Source of the DNA: Streptomyces sp. 549
GTDB taxonomy: Bacteria > Actinomycetota > Actinomycetes > Streptomycetales > Streptomycetaceae
Length of the DNA: 64,000 nucleotides
NCBI RefSeq assembly: GCF_030124175.1
Contig: NZ_JASKMT010000003.1
Coordinates: 62,001-126,000 of the forward strand
Direction: 5' to 3'
Shown piece after piece: positions 52,071 to 59,552 of this stretch; position 1 is the first letter of the stretch; each line of letters starts with the position of its first letter. The notes under the pieces are model-generated. The model did no database searches and was not told the DNA's origin. It worked only from the letters and a program-made list of their open reading frames with translations. The position numbers and the translations under genes were made by a program.

Positions 52071-53132
52071 GTGGTTAAGCTCTCGGTCATCGTGCCGTTC
52101 TACGACGTGCGGCCCTACGCGCCGGACGCACTGCGCAGCCTGCGCGCCAACGCCCGCCCCGGCTACGAGTTCCTGCTGGTCGACGACTGCTCGACGGACG
52201 GCACGGCGGAACTGCTGGAACGGGCCGCCGAGGAGATCCCCGGCGCCCGGCTGCTGCGGCACGAGCAGAACGCCGGAATTTCCGCCGCCCGGAATACCGG
52301 CCTGTCGGCGGCGCGCGGGGAATACGTCACCTTTCTCGACGGCGACGACTGGCTCGCCCCCGGCCACTATCCGGAACTGGTGTCCGCGATCGAGGAACTC
52401 GGCTGCGACTTCCTGCGCACCGACCACGTGCGCGCCACGGGGACGAAGCGCACCGTGCGCCGTGTGCCGCACGGGCGGCGCGGCGTGGTGCTCGACCCGC
52501 GCGCGGCGATCCTGCCGACCGGCCGGACCACGTGCGTCGACTACTCCTACGCCTGGGCGGGCGTCTACCACCGCCGCCTGCTGGAACAGGGCCTGCTGCA
52601 CTTCCACCCGGGGCTGCGCACCGCGGAGGAGCGGCCGTGGATCTGGCGGCTGCACCGGGAGGCGGCCTCGTTCGCCGTGGTCGGGCTGCTGGGCGTCTTC
52701 TACCGGCGCGGCGTCACCTCGTCGCTGACGCAGATCGGCGACGCCCGCCAGCTCGACTTCGTCCGCGCCTTCGACCTGCTGGTCGAGGAGACCTCACGCG
52801 ACCCCGAGGCCGCGGCGCTGCTGCCGAAGGCGGTGCGGACGTACTGCGCGGTCATCCACCACCACCTCGTCAACGACCGCTACGACGCGGCCATGGCCCG
52901 CCGCGTGCGGACCGCGGGCGCCGCCGCGCTGCGGCGCCTGCCCGCCGCCCTCGTCACGGAGGCGCTGGACACCATGGACGCCCACCGCTCGGTTCGGCTG
53001 CGCCGCCTGCGCCACCGCCCGTCCCTGGCAGCGCGCCCGTCACCGCCCGCCGCAGGTGTGGCCGGGCGGCCACCCGCGGACGCCACCGCAGCCGGCCCCC
53101 GCACGGCGAACGCTGCGGAGGCGGACCGGTGA
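52071..53132 (+). CDS. Family 2 glycosyltransferase, teichulosonic acid cluster
   Basis: 353 residues. GT-A fold: KLSVIVPFYDVRPYAPDALRSL, FLLVDDCSTDGTAELL (first Asp pair), NAGISAARNTGLSAARGEYVTFLDGDDW with the DxD-like DGDD metal site, then WAGVYHRRLL and RTAEERPWIWRLHREA. The C-terminal 40 residues are Pro/Ala-rich. GTG 52071 is preceded by TAACGT at seven bases, and by the 23-bp inverted repeat. It overlaps the next gene by four bases. Divergent from the minus-strand half of the cluster. Confidence 0.9.
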   Translation: MVKLSVIVPFYDVRPYAPDALRSLRANARPGYEFLLVDDCSTDGTAELLERAAEEIPGARLLRHEQNAGISAARNTGLSAARGEYVTFLDGDDWLAPGHYPELVSAIEELGCDFLRTDHVRATGTKRTVRRVPHGRRGVVLDPRAAILPTGRTTCVDYSYAWAGVYHRRLLEQGLLHFHPGLRTAEERPWIWRLHREAASFAVVGLLGVFYRRGVTSSLTQIGDARQLDFVRAFDLLVEETSRDPEAAALLPKAVRTYCAVIHHHLVNDRYDAAMARRVRTAGAAALRRLPAALVTEALDTMDAHRSVRLRRLRHRPSLAARPSPPAAGVAGRPPADATAAGPRTANAAEADR

Positions 53133-54454
53133 CCGCCTCCCGCCACCTGGCCCCGACGCGCCTGTTCGTCGCCACCAGCGCCCTGGAGGCCGCCGTGCAC
53201 GCGGCGGCACTGCACGCCGGGCTGTTCCCGGGCCCGGCCCGGAACCTGCTCGTCACCGCCGACACCTCACCCGTGCCGGAGGTGTCATGGACCGCCACCG
53301 GCCCGCTGCCGACCGACCCCCGCTTCGACGGCGTCCTGTCCTGGAACGCCGCCGTGCACCCGCGCCACCCCGCGTCCTGGCAACCGCGGGAGTCGGACGA
53401 GCCGCTGTGGGAGCGCCTGCTGCGGCAGTGGTGGCAACTGGGCGACGGTCCTGTTGAGTTGGTCGCGGCCGATCCGGAACACGCGCTGGCCCAGGTCTTC
53501 GCCGACTCCCCCGTCGACGTCTGCGTCGGCAGCACCGCCGCCTACCTGCCGTCCGCCGCCGCGCCGGACACCCGCACCGGCACCCGCGTCGGCCGGCTGC
53601 TCCACCTCGACCTGCTGCCGGGCGTGACGCCGCTGCTGCTGGACGAGTTCGGCGTGCCCGCCCGGACCGTCCCCGCCGACGCGCTGCGCGCCGTGCTCGC
53701 CGACCACCCGGCGCCGTCCCCGCTGGCCGGCTCGCCCGGCTCCCCGACTCCCGGCTCCCCGACTCCCGGCTCCCCGACTCCCGGCTCCCCGACTCCCGAT
53801 TCCCCACCCCGCGGGACGGCGCTGCTGCTCGCCGGGCCCGACAAGCGGTCCGCCGCGCGCACCCTGAGCGCCGCCGCGGACCTGGGCCACCACGACGCCA
53901 CCGTGCAACTCGACGCCGCCCGGCTGCTGCGCAGCGGCCCGGCCTGGCGGGAGCAGGCGGAAGCGGCAGGCGTGCGCCTGCACGTCCTGCCCGCCGCCGA
54001 ACCCGCCGCCCTAGGCTGCCGTCTGCTGCGCCCGGCAGCGGTGATCGGCGAGGCGTCCCCGGAACTGCTCCTGGCGCACGCGGTCTTCGACGTGCCCGCG
54101 CACCGCGTGGGCAGTGTGCGCGCCACCGCGGGCGGCAGCCCGGAACGGGCGGCGCTCGCCGTGGTGGCGGACGCGCTGTGGCCGTCCGGCGACCGCCCGG
54201 CCGCGAGCCCGTCGGAGCTGGCCGGGCGCCTGCGCGCCCTGGCCTACCTGCGTCGGCCCGCCGCCCTGCCGGAGCTGCGCGGCGACGCCCTCCGTCACCT
54301 CGACGACCTGCCGCCCGCGCTTGTCCCCCGCCGCACCCGGGCGGCCCTGGGCCTGCCCGGCGGCCTCCCCGCCCCCTTCACCACTGCGGCGCGCACCCCT
54401 GTGGCCCGCCGCACCGTCCGCCGCCTCCGCGCACTCCGCCCGCCGGCGGAGTGA
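53129..54454 (+). CDS. Putative polysialyltransferase-like protein, Ser-Pro linker
   Basis: 441 residues. N-terminal TRLFVATSALEAAVHAAALHAGLFPGPARNLLV and C-terminal PAALGCRLLRPAAVIGEASPELLLAHAVFDVPAHRVGSV follow the alpha-2,8-polysialyltransferase family as found in other Streptomyces, but I hold this only moderately. Residues about 200-225 are a Gly-Ser-Pro-Thr linker encoded by four perfect 15-bp DNA repeats, which separate two parts of the protein. GTG 53129 overlaps the stop of the GT2 gene as GTGA. Probably a polymerising transferase of the Kdn-containing wall polymer. Confidence 0.6.
   Translation: MTASRHLAPTRLFVATSALEAAVHAAALHAGLFPGPARNLLVTADTSPVPEVSWTATGPLPTDPRFDGVLSWNAAVHPRHPASWQPRESDEPLWERLLRQWWQLGDGPVELVAADPEHALAQVFADSPVDVCVGSTAAYLPSAAAPDTRTGTRVGRLLHLDLLPGVTPLLLDEFGVPARTVPADALRAVLADHPAPSPLAGSPGSPTPGSPTPGSPTPGSPTPDSPPRGTALLLAGPDKRSAARTLSAAADLGHHDATVQLDAARLLRSGPAWREQAEAAGVRLHVLPAAEPAALGCRLLRPAAVIGEASPELLLAHAVFDVPAHRVGSVRATAGGSPERAALAVVADALWPSGDRPAASPSELAGRLRALAYLRRPAALPELRGDALRHLDDLPPALVPRRTRAALGLPGGLPAPFTTAARTPVARRTVRRLRALRPPAE
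53737..53796 (+). repeat. Four perfect 15-bp tandem repeats (Gly-Ser-Pro-Thr-Pro codons)
   Basis: CGGCTCCCCGACTCC x4, with a degenerate unit on each side; in frame, five codons each, within the linker of the polysialyltransferase-like protein. Confidence 0.9.
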
Positions 54455-54526
54455 CGGGACCGCCGACTGGCCGGGCGTCTGCTGAGCGCGCACTCCAACG
54501 GGACAGCGGGACAGCGGATCAGCGGG

Positions 54527-55108
54527 TCACTGTGCGCCGAGGTCGGCGCCGAGGTCGGCGGCGAGGGCTTCGGCCTGCTTGCGGTCCTGGTAGCCGGTGA
54601 ACTGGAGTTCGCCGTTCTTGATCGTCTCGTTCACCTGGGGGGCCATCAGCAGACGGTCCGCGCCCAGCAGTACGGCGACCCGGTTGGCAGGGGCCTGGTT
54701 CTTGGCGAGCCGGGCGGTGAAGTCGGCGAACGAGGTGGCGTCGGCCTCGGTCAGTGAGACCTGCACGGTCCAGCCGATGCCGGACGCCGTGCCGTCGGCG
54801 GTCTCGACCGTCCGCGTCCGGGACACGGTGAGGGCGGGGTCGGCCAGCGTGAGGCAGCCGTCGCCGCCCGCGACCTCGACGGTCGCCTTGCCGTCGGCGG
54901 AGGCGCCTTCGGGGCACTTGCTCTCCGTCACCGCGTCCACCTGATGGAACGTCAGTTTCTCGGCGAGCGGCCCGCCGGTCGCCTCGGCGCCCTTCGCGGA
55001 GTCCGCGCCGGCGTCCTTCTCCCCGCCGCCGCAGGCCGTGGCGGTGAGCGCGAGCAGGGCCGCGCCGATCACGAGGCGTCCGCGCACGCTGTGCAGAATG
55101 TTGGTCAT
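54527..55108 (-). CDS. Lipoprotein, SecDF-P1-head-like
   Basis: About 193 residues. Lipobox LTATACGGG after a hydrophobic LVIGAALLALTATAC. The mature part has the alpha/beta order of SecDF head-like domains: TESKCPEG...DGCLTLADPALTVSRTRTVETADG, VQVSLTEADATSFADFTARL, VAVLLGADRLLMAPQVNETI and LQFTGYQDRKQAEALAADL. ATG 55108 is six bases from AACAAT, possibly leaderless; the frame opens 8 codons earlier. Not obviously part of the polymer cluster, which ends at 54454. Confidence 0.75.
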   Translation of the reverse strand: MTNILHSVRGRLVIGAALLALTATACGGGEKDAGADSAKGAEATGGPLAEKLTFHQVDAVTESKCPEGASADGKATVEVAGGDGCLTLADPALTVSRTRTVETADGTASGIGWTVQVSLTEADATSFADFTARLAKNQAPANRVAVLLGADRLLMAPQVNETIKNGELQFTGYQDRKQAEALAADLGADLGAQ

Positions 55109-55244
55109 GCGCGGATTGTTCCACTCGTCCACACCGAACCGGCCCCGTTCCGCGCCGGGTCACCGGGGAGAGTTCGCACACGAACCTGTGTCCCAGCCCT
55201 GCGTACCGCCGCCCCCGTGCCGCCGGCAGGAGTGACGCAGGCGT

Positions 55245-55766
55245 TCAGCTCCCGCGAGACGCCTCGGCCCCGGGCAGGACGCCAAGGGCCCGCTCGGTCA
55301 GCGTGGGCGGTTCCGCCTCGACGGAGAGTGTGACGCCGCGCTCGTCGTCCCCCAGCGGCTCCAGCGCCGCGAACTGCGAGTCGAGCAGGTCCGGCGGCAT
55401 GAAGTGGCCGGTGCGGCCGTGGAGCCGGGCGGCGATCAACGACCGGTCGCCTGCCAGGTGCACGAAGAACACGTTGGGCGCGACGGCCCGCAGTCGGTCC
55501 CGGTAGGCGCGCTTCAGCGCCGAGCAGCTGACCACCCCGCCCAGGCCGTCCCGGGACCGGGCCCAGGCTCCGACGGCGTCGAGCCACGGCCGACGGTCGT
55601 CGTCGTCCAGCGCGACACCGACCGACATCTTCGCGATGTTGGCCGGCGGGTGGAAGTCGTCGGCCTCCGCGTAGGGCACGTCCAGCCGGGCCGCCAGCAG
55701 GCTGCCGAACGTCGTCTTGCCCGTTCCGGACACGCCCATGACCACGACGGTGTCGGGAGCCTGCAT
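55245..55766 (-). CDS. Gluconokinase
   Basis: 173 residues. P-loop VMGVSGTGKTTFGSLLA, the gluconate-site DDFHPPANIAKMSVGVALDDDDRRPWL (with the HPxxNxxKM pattern), SCSALKRAYRDRLR and FVHLAGDRSLIAARLHGRTGHFMPPDLLDSQFAALE. Phosphorylates gluconate to 6-phosphogluconate, the entry to the pentose phosphate route. ATG 55766 follows GAGGTCAGGA; a GTG at 55778 would add four residues. No gluconate permease lies beside it. Confidence 0.95.
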   Translation of the reverse strand: MQAPDTVVVMGVSGTGKTTFGSLLAARLDVPYAEADDFHPPANIAKMSVGVALDDDDRRPWLDAVGAWARSRDGLGGVVSCSALKRAYRDRLRAVAPNVFFVHLAGDRSLIAARLHGRTGHFMPPDLLDSQFAALEPLGDDERGVTLSVEAEPPTLTERALGVLPGAEASRGS

Positions 55767-56056
55767 TCCTGACCTCACTCTTCACTCTTCCCTTCGGTGT
55801 CCGCCGCTGCTGCTCGCCCTGCCACCTGTCCGTCGCCGTCGGCGGCACGGCTGCGGTGCGGGTACCCGTTCCAGCCGGGTCTGCCCCTGCTCCGGCCCTC
55901 CTGCGCGGCGGCGGGGGTCGGCTGTCGAGGAGTGGGCCGGGCCACAGGAGGGAACCGATTGGGGGCGGATCGCGTCTCGTGAGCCAGACGGCGTGGAGTG
56001 TGCACGGGTCCGTCGGTGGGGTGATCCGGTACACGATCAGGAGCGGGGGTTCGGTG

Positions 56057-57061
56057 ATGACCTGGGGAACACGCAGGCCGGCACGGACGCTGGGTGCCCT
56101 GGCGTCGGTGGCCGCCCTGGCCCTGACGGTCGGGTGCGAGGCCCGTGCGGTGGAGGGGGCCGGCACGGATCCCGGGCCGCAGCGACCCTCCGAGGCCGGG
56201 TCGCACCTGTCGGTCGACACCGGCTGGGACGACCCGAAGCCCGACACCGACGCCGAGCGCAGGGCCCCGTCCCAACCCGAGCCCGCCTCCGGGTCCCGTA
56301 CGCCGGCGCCTGCGGACGCCAAGCCCGGCGGCGACTCCCCGCGCCCGCACACACCGGCGCCCGCCGCGTCCGCACCGGCCAAGCCTTCCCCGGCCGCACC
56401 TGCGACGACGGCGCCGCCGCCCGACCCGTCGGCGCCCGTACTGGCTGAGGGGGCGCAGGGGTCGGCCGTGCGTGAGGTGCAGGCCCGGTTGTTGCAGCTG
56501 CGGTTGTTCGAACGCAACCCGACCGGCTACTACGGCACGATCACCTCGACCGCCGTGCGCTCCTTCCAGGGGTCCCGCGGTCTGGCGGCAAGCGGCACGA
56601 CGGACGCGGCGACCTGGCGGACCCTGCGGGCCCAGACGCGGAAGCCGACGGCGATGGAACTGGACCCGCCGACGAGCCTGCCGCTGGCCGTCCCCGATCC
56701 GCGGTGCACGACCGGGCGGGCGCTGTGCGTCAGCAAGAAGAGCCGCACACTGGCCTGGATGGTGAACGGCCGGGTCGTCTCGGCGATGGACGTCCGGTTC
56801 GGCACGGAGTACACGCCGACCCGGGAGGGCACCTTCAAGGTCGACTTCAAGAGCCGCGACCACCACTCGACGCTGTACGACACCCCGATGCCGTACGCCA
56901 TGTTCTTCAGCGGCGGGCAGGCCGTCCACTACTCGGCGGACTTCGCCGCCGCCGGCTACAACGGCGGTTCGCACGGCTGCGTCAACGTGCGGGACAAGGA
57001 GAAGGTCGCGAAGCTCTTCGACGCGGTCAAGCCGGGCGACAAGGTGATCGTCTACAGCTGA
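56057..57061 (+). CDS. L,D-transpeptidase with peptidoglycan-binding domain
   Basis: 334 residues. Secretion signal with TM segment LASVAALALTVGCEA, possibly a lipobox, then a Pro/Ala/Ser-rich linker of about 90 residues. The PG_binding_1 domain (QGSAVREVQARLLQLRLFERN...TAVRSFQGSRGL, TDAATWRTL) is followed by a YkuD catalytic domain with HYSADFAAAGYNGGSHGCVNVRD; Cys is in the SHGCVN motif. It should make 3-3 cross-links in the wall. ATG 56057 (or GTG 56054) follows GAGCGGGGG. Downstream there is a strong terminator. Confidence 0.93.
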   Translation: MTWGTRRPARTLGALASVAALALTVGCEARAVEGAGTDPGPQRPSEAGSHLSVDTGWDDPKPDTDAERRAPSQPEPASGSRTPAPADAKPGGDSPRPHTPAPAASAPAKPSPAAPATTAPPPDPSAPVLAEGAQGSAVREVQARLLQLRLFERNPTGYYGTITSTAVRSFQGSRGLAASGTTDAATWRTLRAQTRKPTAMELDPPTSLPLAVPDPRCTTGRALCVSKKSRTLAWMVNGRVVSAMDVRFGTEYTPTREGTFKVDFKSRDHHSTLYDTPMPYAMFFSGGQAVHYSADFAAAGYNGGSHGCVNVRDKEKVAKLFDAVKPGDKVIVYS

Positions 57062-57423
57062 CAAGCGGAGAGGGAGGAAGAGGCGCGGGCGGGATCGGGG
57101 GAACGAATCCCGCCCGCGCCATCGCGCGGCCCCGTAGGTACGGGGGGAACCCCGGGTGCCGCGCTCGCCGATGACCAGTCGGCTCACTCTGTACTGCGCC
57201 GGACGGCGAAAAAGTGTCACACCTGCGCCGCACGGGTGCCCGAACGGGCGTCAGCGCCGGTCGCAGGAGCGTGTCACGGGCGCGCGTCGGAGCACGGCGG
57301 CGGGCGGTCGGTGCGGGGTGCCGGCGCGTCGGCGGGCGGGGAGGGCGGTCGGACGGGCCACACCGCCGGGGCTCCAGCGTTCACGCCCTCCGCAGCAGCG
57401 GCGGGCCTGGGACAGGAACGGGC
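57062..57423. other. Convergent intergenic region
   Basis: 362 bases between the transpeptidase and the membrane protein gene. A terminator (57082-57120) is the only clear element. An upstream-overlapping plus-strand open frame is only the shadow of the Gly/Ser-rich gene. Confidence 0.6.
57082..57120 (+). terminator. Terminator of the L,D-transpeptidase gene
   Basis: Perfect 14-bp stem GGCGCGGGCGGGAT and complement with an 11-base loop. Confidence 0.85.
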
Positions 57424-58563
57424 CTACGGCAGGGTGACGGGCGTTGCGTCGGGTTCGGGGCTCGCTGCCGAGGCGGTGTCGCCGGGCTCTTCGACGACCT
57501 CGTCGCCGCCTTCGTCGCCTCCCTCGTCACCGCCCTCGCTCCCGCCGCCGGGCCCCTGACCGCCGGGGTTACCGCCACCGCCGGAACCGCCGCTGCCACC
57601 GGAACCGCCGCCCGGGCCGGAACCGCCCCCGTTCCCACCGGAGCCGTTCCCACCACCGCCGTTGCCGTTCCCGCCGGAGCCGTTGCCGCCGCTGCCGTTC
57701 CCGCCACCGTTGGAGCCGCCGCCACCCGAACCGCCGGAGCCACTACCACCCGAGCCGCTACCCCCAGAGCCGCTACCGCCGGAGCCGCTGCCGGGCGCAC
57801 CCTGGCACAGTTCGGTGGCCCTGGCCGGGCCGCCGGCCGCGAGTTCCAGTTCGCGGCGGTCGACGGCGGACAGCTCGGCGGCGAGGTAGGCATCGCACAC
57901 CGACGCGGCCACCGCCCGGTCGGGGTGCGCGGGGCCGTACGCACGGAACGGGTTCAGCGGCAGTCGTACGGGAGCGTCGCGGCTGCCCTCGGTGCCGTCC
58001 GTGCGGCTGCGGCCGTCGTCGGGGCCGCCGCCCGCACCGGCCTGGGTGTCGCCGGACCGCAGCGGCGCCGGGGCGCCGGGAGAAGAGGTGTCGCCCCGGG
58101 CCGGGCCGGAGCCCGGCGAGGCGGAGCCGCCGGGCCAACCGCCCGGGTGGTCGGAGTCGCCCGGTACCGGGCCGGTGCTGGCGCCGCCGTCGAAGGGGGT
58201 GGGGAACACGCCGGTGGTCGCGGCGAACGCGACGCCGCCCAGGGTGAAACCGGCGACGGCCACGGCGAGGCCGGCCCGCAGCGGGCGTCCGGAGAGGCCG
58301 GCGGTGCGCATCCGGCGGGACGCCCGGGCGGGCAGTCCACCGCTGGTCGCGGATGTGCCGCGGGCGGCCCGGAAAGCGGCGAGCGCCGCCGTCTCGCCGG
58401 GCAGTTCGGTGTCACGGGGCAGTTCGGGCGGCTGTGCGAGTGCGTGCAGGGCGGTGGCCAGACGCGCGGCGTCCGGGTCGGCTGCGGGGTCGACGGGCCC
58501 GCCGCTCAGCAGGCGCTCCGCGGCTTCCTCGTCGAGCCAGCCGTACCGCTCGTCGGACATCAC
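57424..58563 (-). CDS. Membrane anti-sigma-like protein with Gly/Ser/Asn-rich outer domain
   Basis: 379 residues. Residues 1-90 are cytosolic, with EEAAERLLSGGP and a hydrophilic helix set; a single TM follows at about 93-113 (AGLAVAVAGFTLGGVAFAATTG). The outside has an Asp-rich, Pro/Gly/Thr part, then a small folded section around FRAYGPAHPDRAVAASVCDAYLAAELSAVDRRELEL, then about 120 residues nearly all Gly, Ser and Asn ending in Glu/Asp. It overlaps the stop of the ECF sigma gene (GTGA), so the two are translationally coupled; that, and the topology, suggest an anti-sigma factor, although the usual zinc HxxxCxxC motif is missing. Confidence 0.75.
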   Translation of the reverse strand: MMSDERYGWLDEEAAERLLSGGPVDPAADPDAARLATALHALAQPPELPRDTELPGETAALAAFRAARGTSATSGGLPARASRRMRTAGLSGRPLRAGLAVAVAGFTLGGVAFAATTGVFPTPFDGGASTGPVPGDSDHPGGWPGGSASPGSGPARGDTSSPGAPAPLRSGDTQAGAGGGPDDGRSRTDGTEGSRDAPVRLPLNPFRAYGPAHPDRAVAASVCDAYLAAELSAVDRRELELAAGGPARATELCQGAPGSGSGGSGSGGSGSGGSGSGGSGGGGSNGGGNGSGGNGSGGNGNGGGGNGSGGNGGGSGPGGGSGGSGGSGGGGNPGGQGPGGGSEGGDEGGDEGGDEVVEEPGDTASAASPEPDATPVTLP

Positions 58564-59207
58564 GTTTCTCTCAGCGTTCGCGCGGCCCTTTCCGTCACAC
58601 CTCGCGCGCCGTTCGGGCGCTGATCTGGAATGGCCTCGTCCGGCCCGTCGGGCAGCGCGTCGCCGTCCAGCATCTCCGCCAGGCGCCGCAGTCCGCGGTG
58701 CGCCGCGGTGCGGACGGCACCGGACCGCTTGCCCAGGACCTGGGCGGCGCTCTTCGCGTCAAGCCCCATCACGACACGCAGCACGACGGCTTCCGCCTGG
58801 TCGTCGGGCAGCCGCCCGATGAGCGCCATGGTGCGTCCGGTACCGAGCGCCTCGATCGCCTCGTCGGCGGTGTCCGCGCCCGCGGGCAACCCGGTCAGTT
58901 CGCTCTCGTCACCGCCGGTGACGGGGCGGCGGCTGCGGGCCCGGATGTGGTCGAGGGCCCGGTTGCGGGCGATGCGGGCGGTCCAGCCGCGGAACCGGTC
59001 GGCGTCGCCGCTGAAACCGGCGAGGTCGCGCGATATCTGGAGCCACGCCTCGGATGCCACGTCCTCCGCGTCGGCCTCCGGCACGAGTGTGCGCACATAG
59101 CCCAGCAGCCGCGGCTGGACGGCACGATATACGGCACGGAAGGCGGTTTCGTCGCCCTGCTGTGCCGCACGCACCGCGGCGGTGAGTTCCGCCTCGTCCC
59201 CCTGCAC
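58560..59207 (-). CDS. ECF-type RNA polymerase sigma factor
   Basis: 215 residues. Region 2: DETAFRAVYRAVQPRLLGYVRTLVPEADAEDVASEAWLQISRDLAGFSG...FRGWTARIARNRALDHIR; region 4: LPDDQAEAVVLRVVMGLDAKSAAQVLGKRSGAVRTAAHRGLRRLAEM. The last 30 residues are basic and unstructured. GTG 59207 with weak AGGA upstream. The next gene, overlapping by four bases, is the probable membrane anti-sigma factor. Direct repeats of TGTACTTGCA lie 155 bases upstream and may be a control site. Confidence 0.93.
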   Translation of the reverse strand: MQGDEAELTAAVRAAQQGDETAFRAVYRAVQPRLLGYVRTLVPEADAEDVASEAWLQISRDLAGFSGDADRFRGWTARIARNRALDHIRARSRRPVTGGDESELTGLPAGADTADEAIEALGTGRTMALIGRLPDDQAEAVVLRVVMGLDAKSAAQVLGKRSGAVRTAAHRGLRRLAEMLDGDALPDGPDEAIPDQRPNGARGVTERAARTLRET

Positions 59208-59552
59208 GCTGACGTCCTGCCCTACTTTGCGTGGTGGTCCCGGCCACGCCCCTGGCCGGGCGAACCGCTCGGTTCGGTCTGTTCAACCTTCGACCAAACC
59301 CTGTTGTGCAGAACGCTACGGCCTTTCCCGCTCTCCCGTCCATGCCGGACCGGTGAGTAGATGTACTTGCATCTGTACTTGCAGGCGAACGTGCACGGGC
59401 TCCGGACGTGCTGTGTAACACATTGCGGCCCCTCGGCGCTGAGTGGAGTGCGGACCTGCCTGCGCAGTCCGTACTCGACGACGGCCGGGGTCTCTCCTGT
59501 GGGGGGTGGCGACTCCGGCCGTCTTCGGCGTTTCGGGGCCATGCCCCGGCGA
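59208..59552. other. Promoter region of the ECF sigma operon
   Basis: 345 bases, non-coding, between the sigma gene and the end of the hexosaminidase gene. It carries TGTACTTGCA twice (59362-59371 and 59374-59383, 12-base period) and TGTGTAACACA at 59412-59422. Confidence 0.5.
59362..59383. repeat. Direct repeat TGTACTTGCA x2 upstream of ECF sigma gene
   Basis: Two identical 10-mers separated by 2 bases. The 12-base step is about one helical turn plus, as for a regulator binding same-face repeats. AT-rich for this genome. Confidence 0.6.

Noticed and set aside
57214..58623. Long plus-strand open frame (469 codons) opposite the Gly/Ser-rich protein
   Set aside because: It is the antisense shadow of the GC-rich repeat tract; the minus-strand reading has operon overlap with the sigma gene, a membrane helix and sensible composition.
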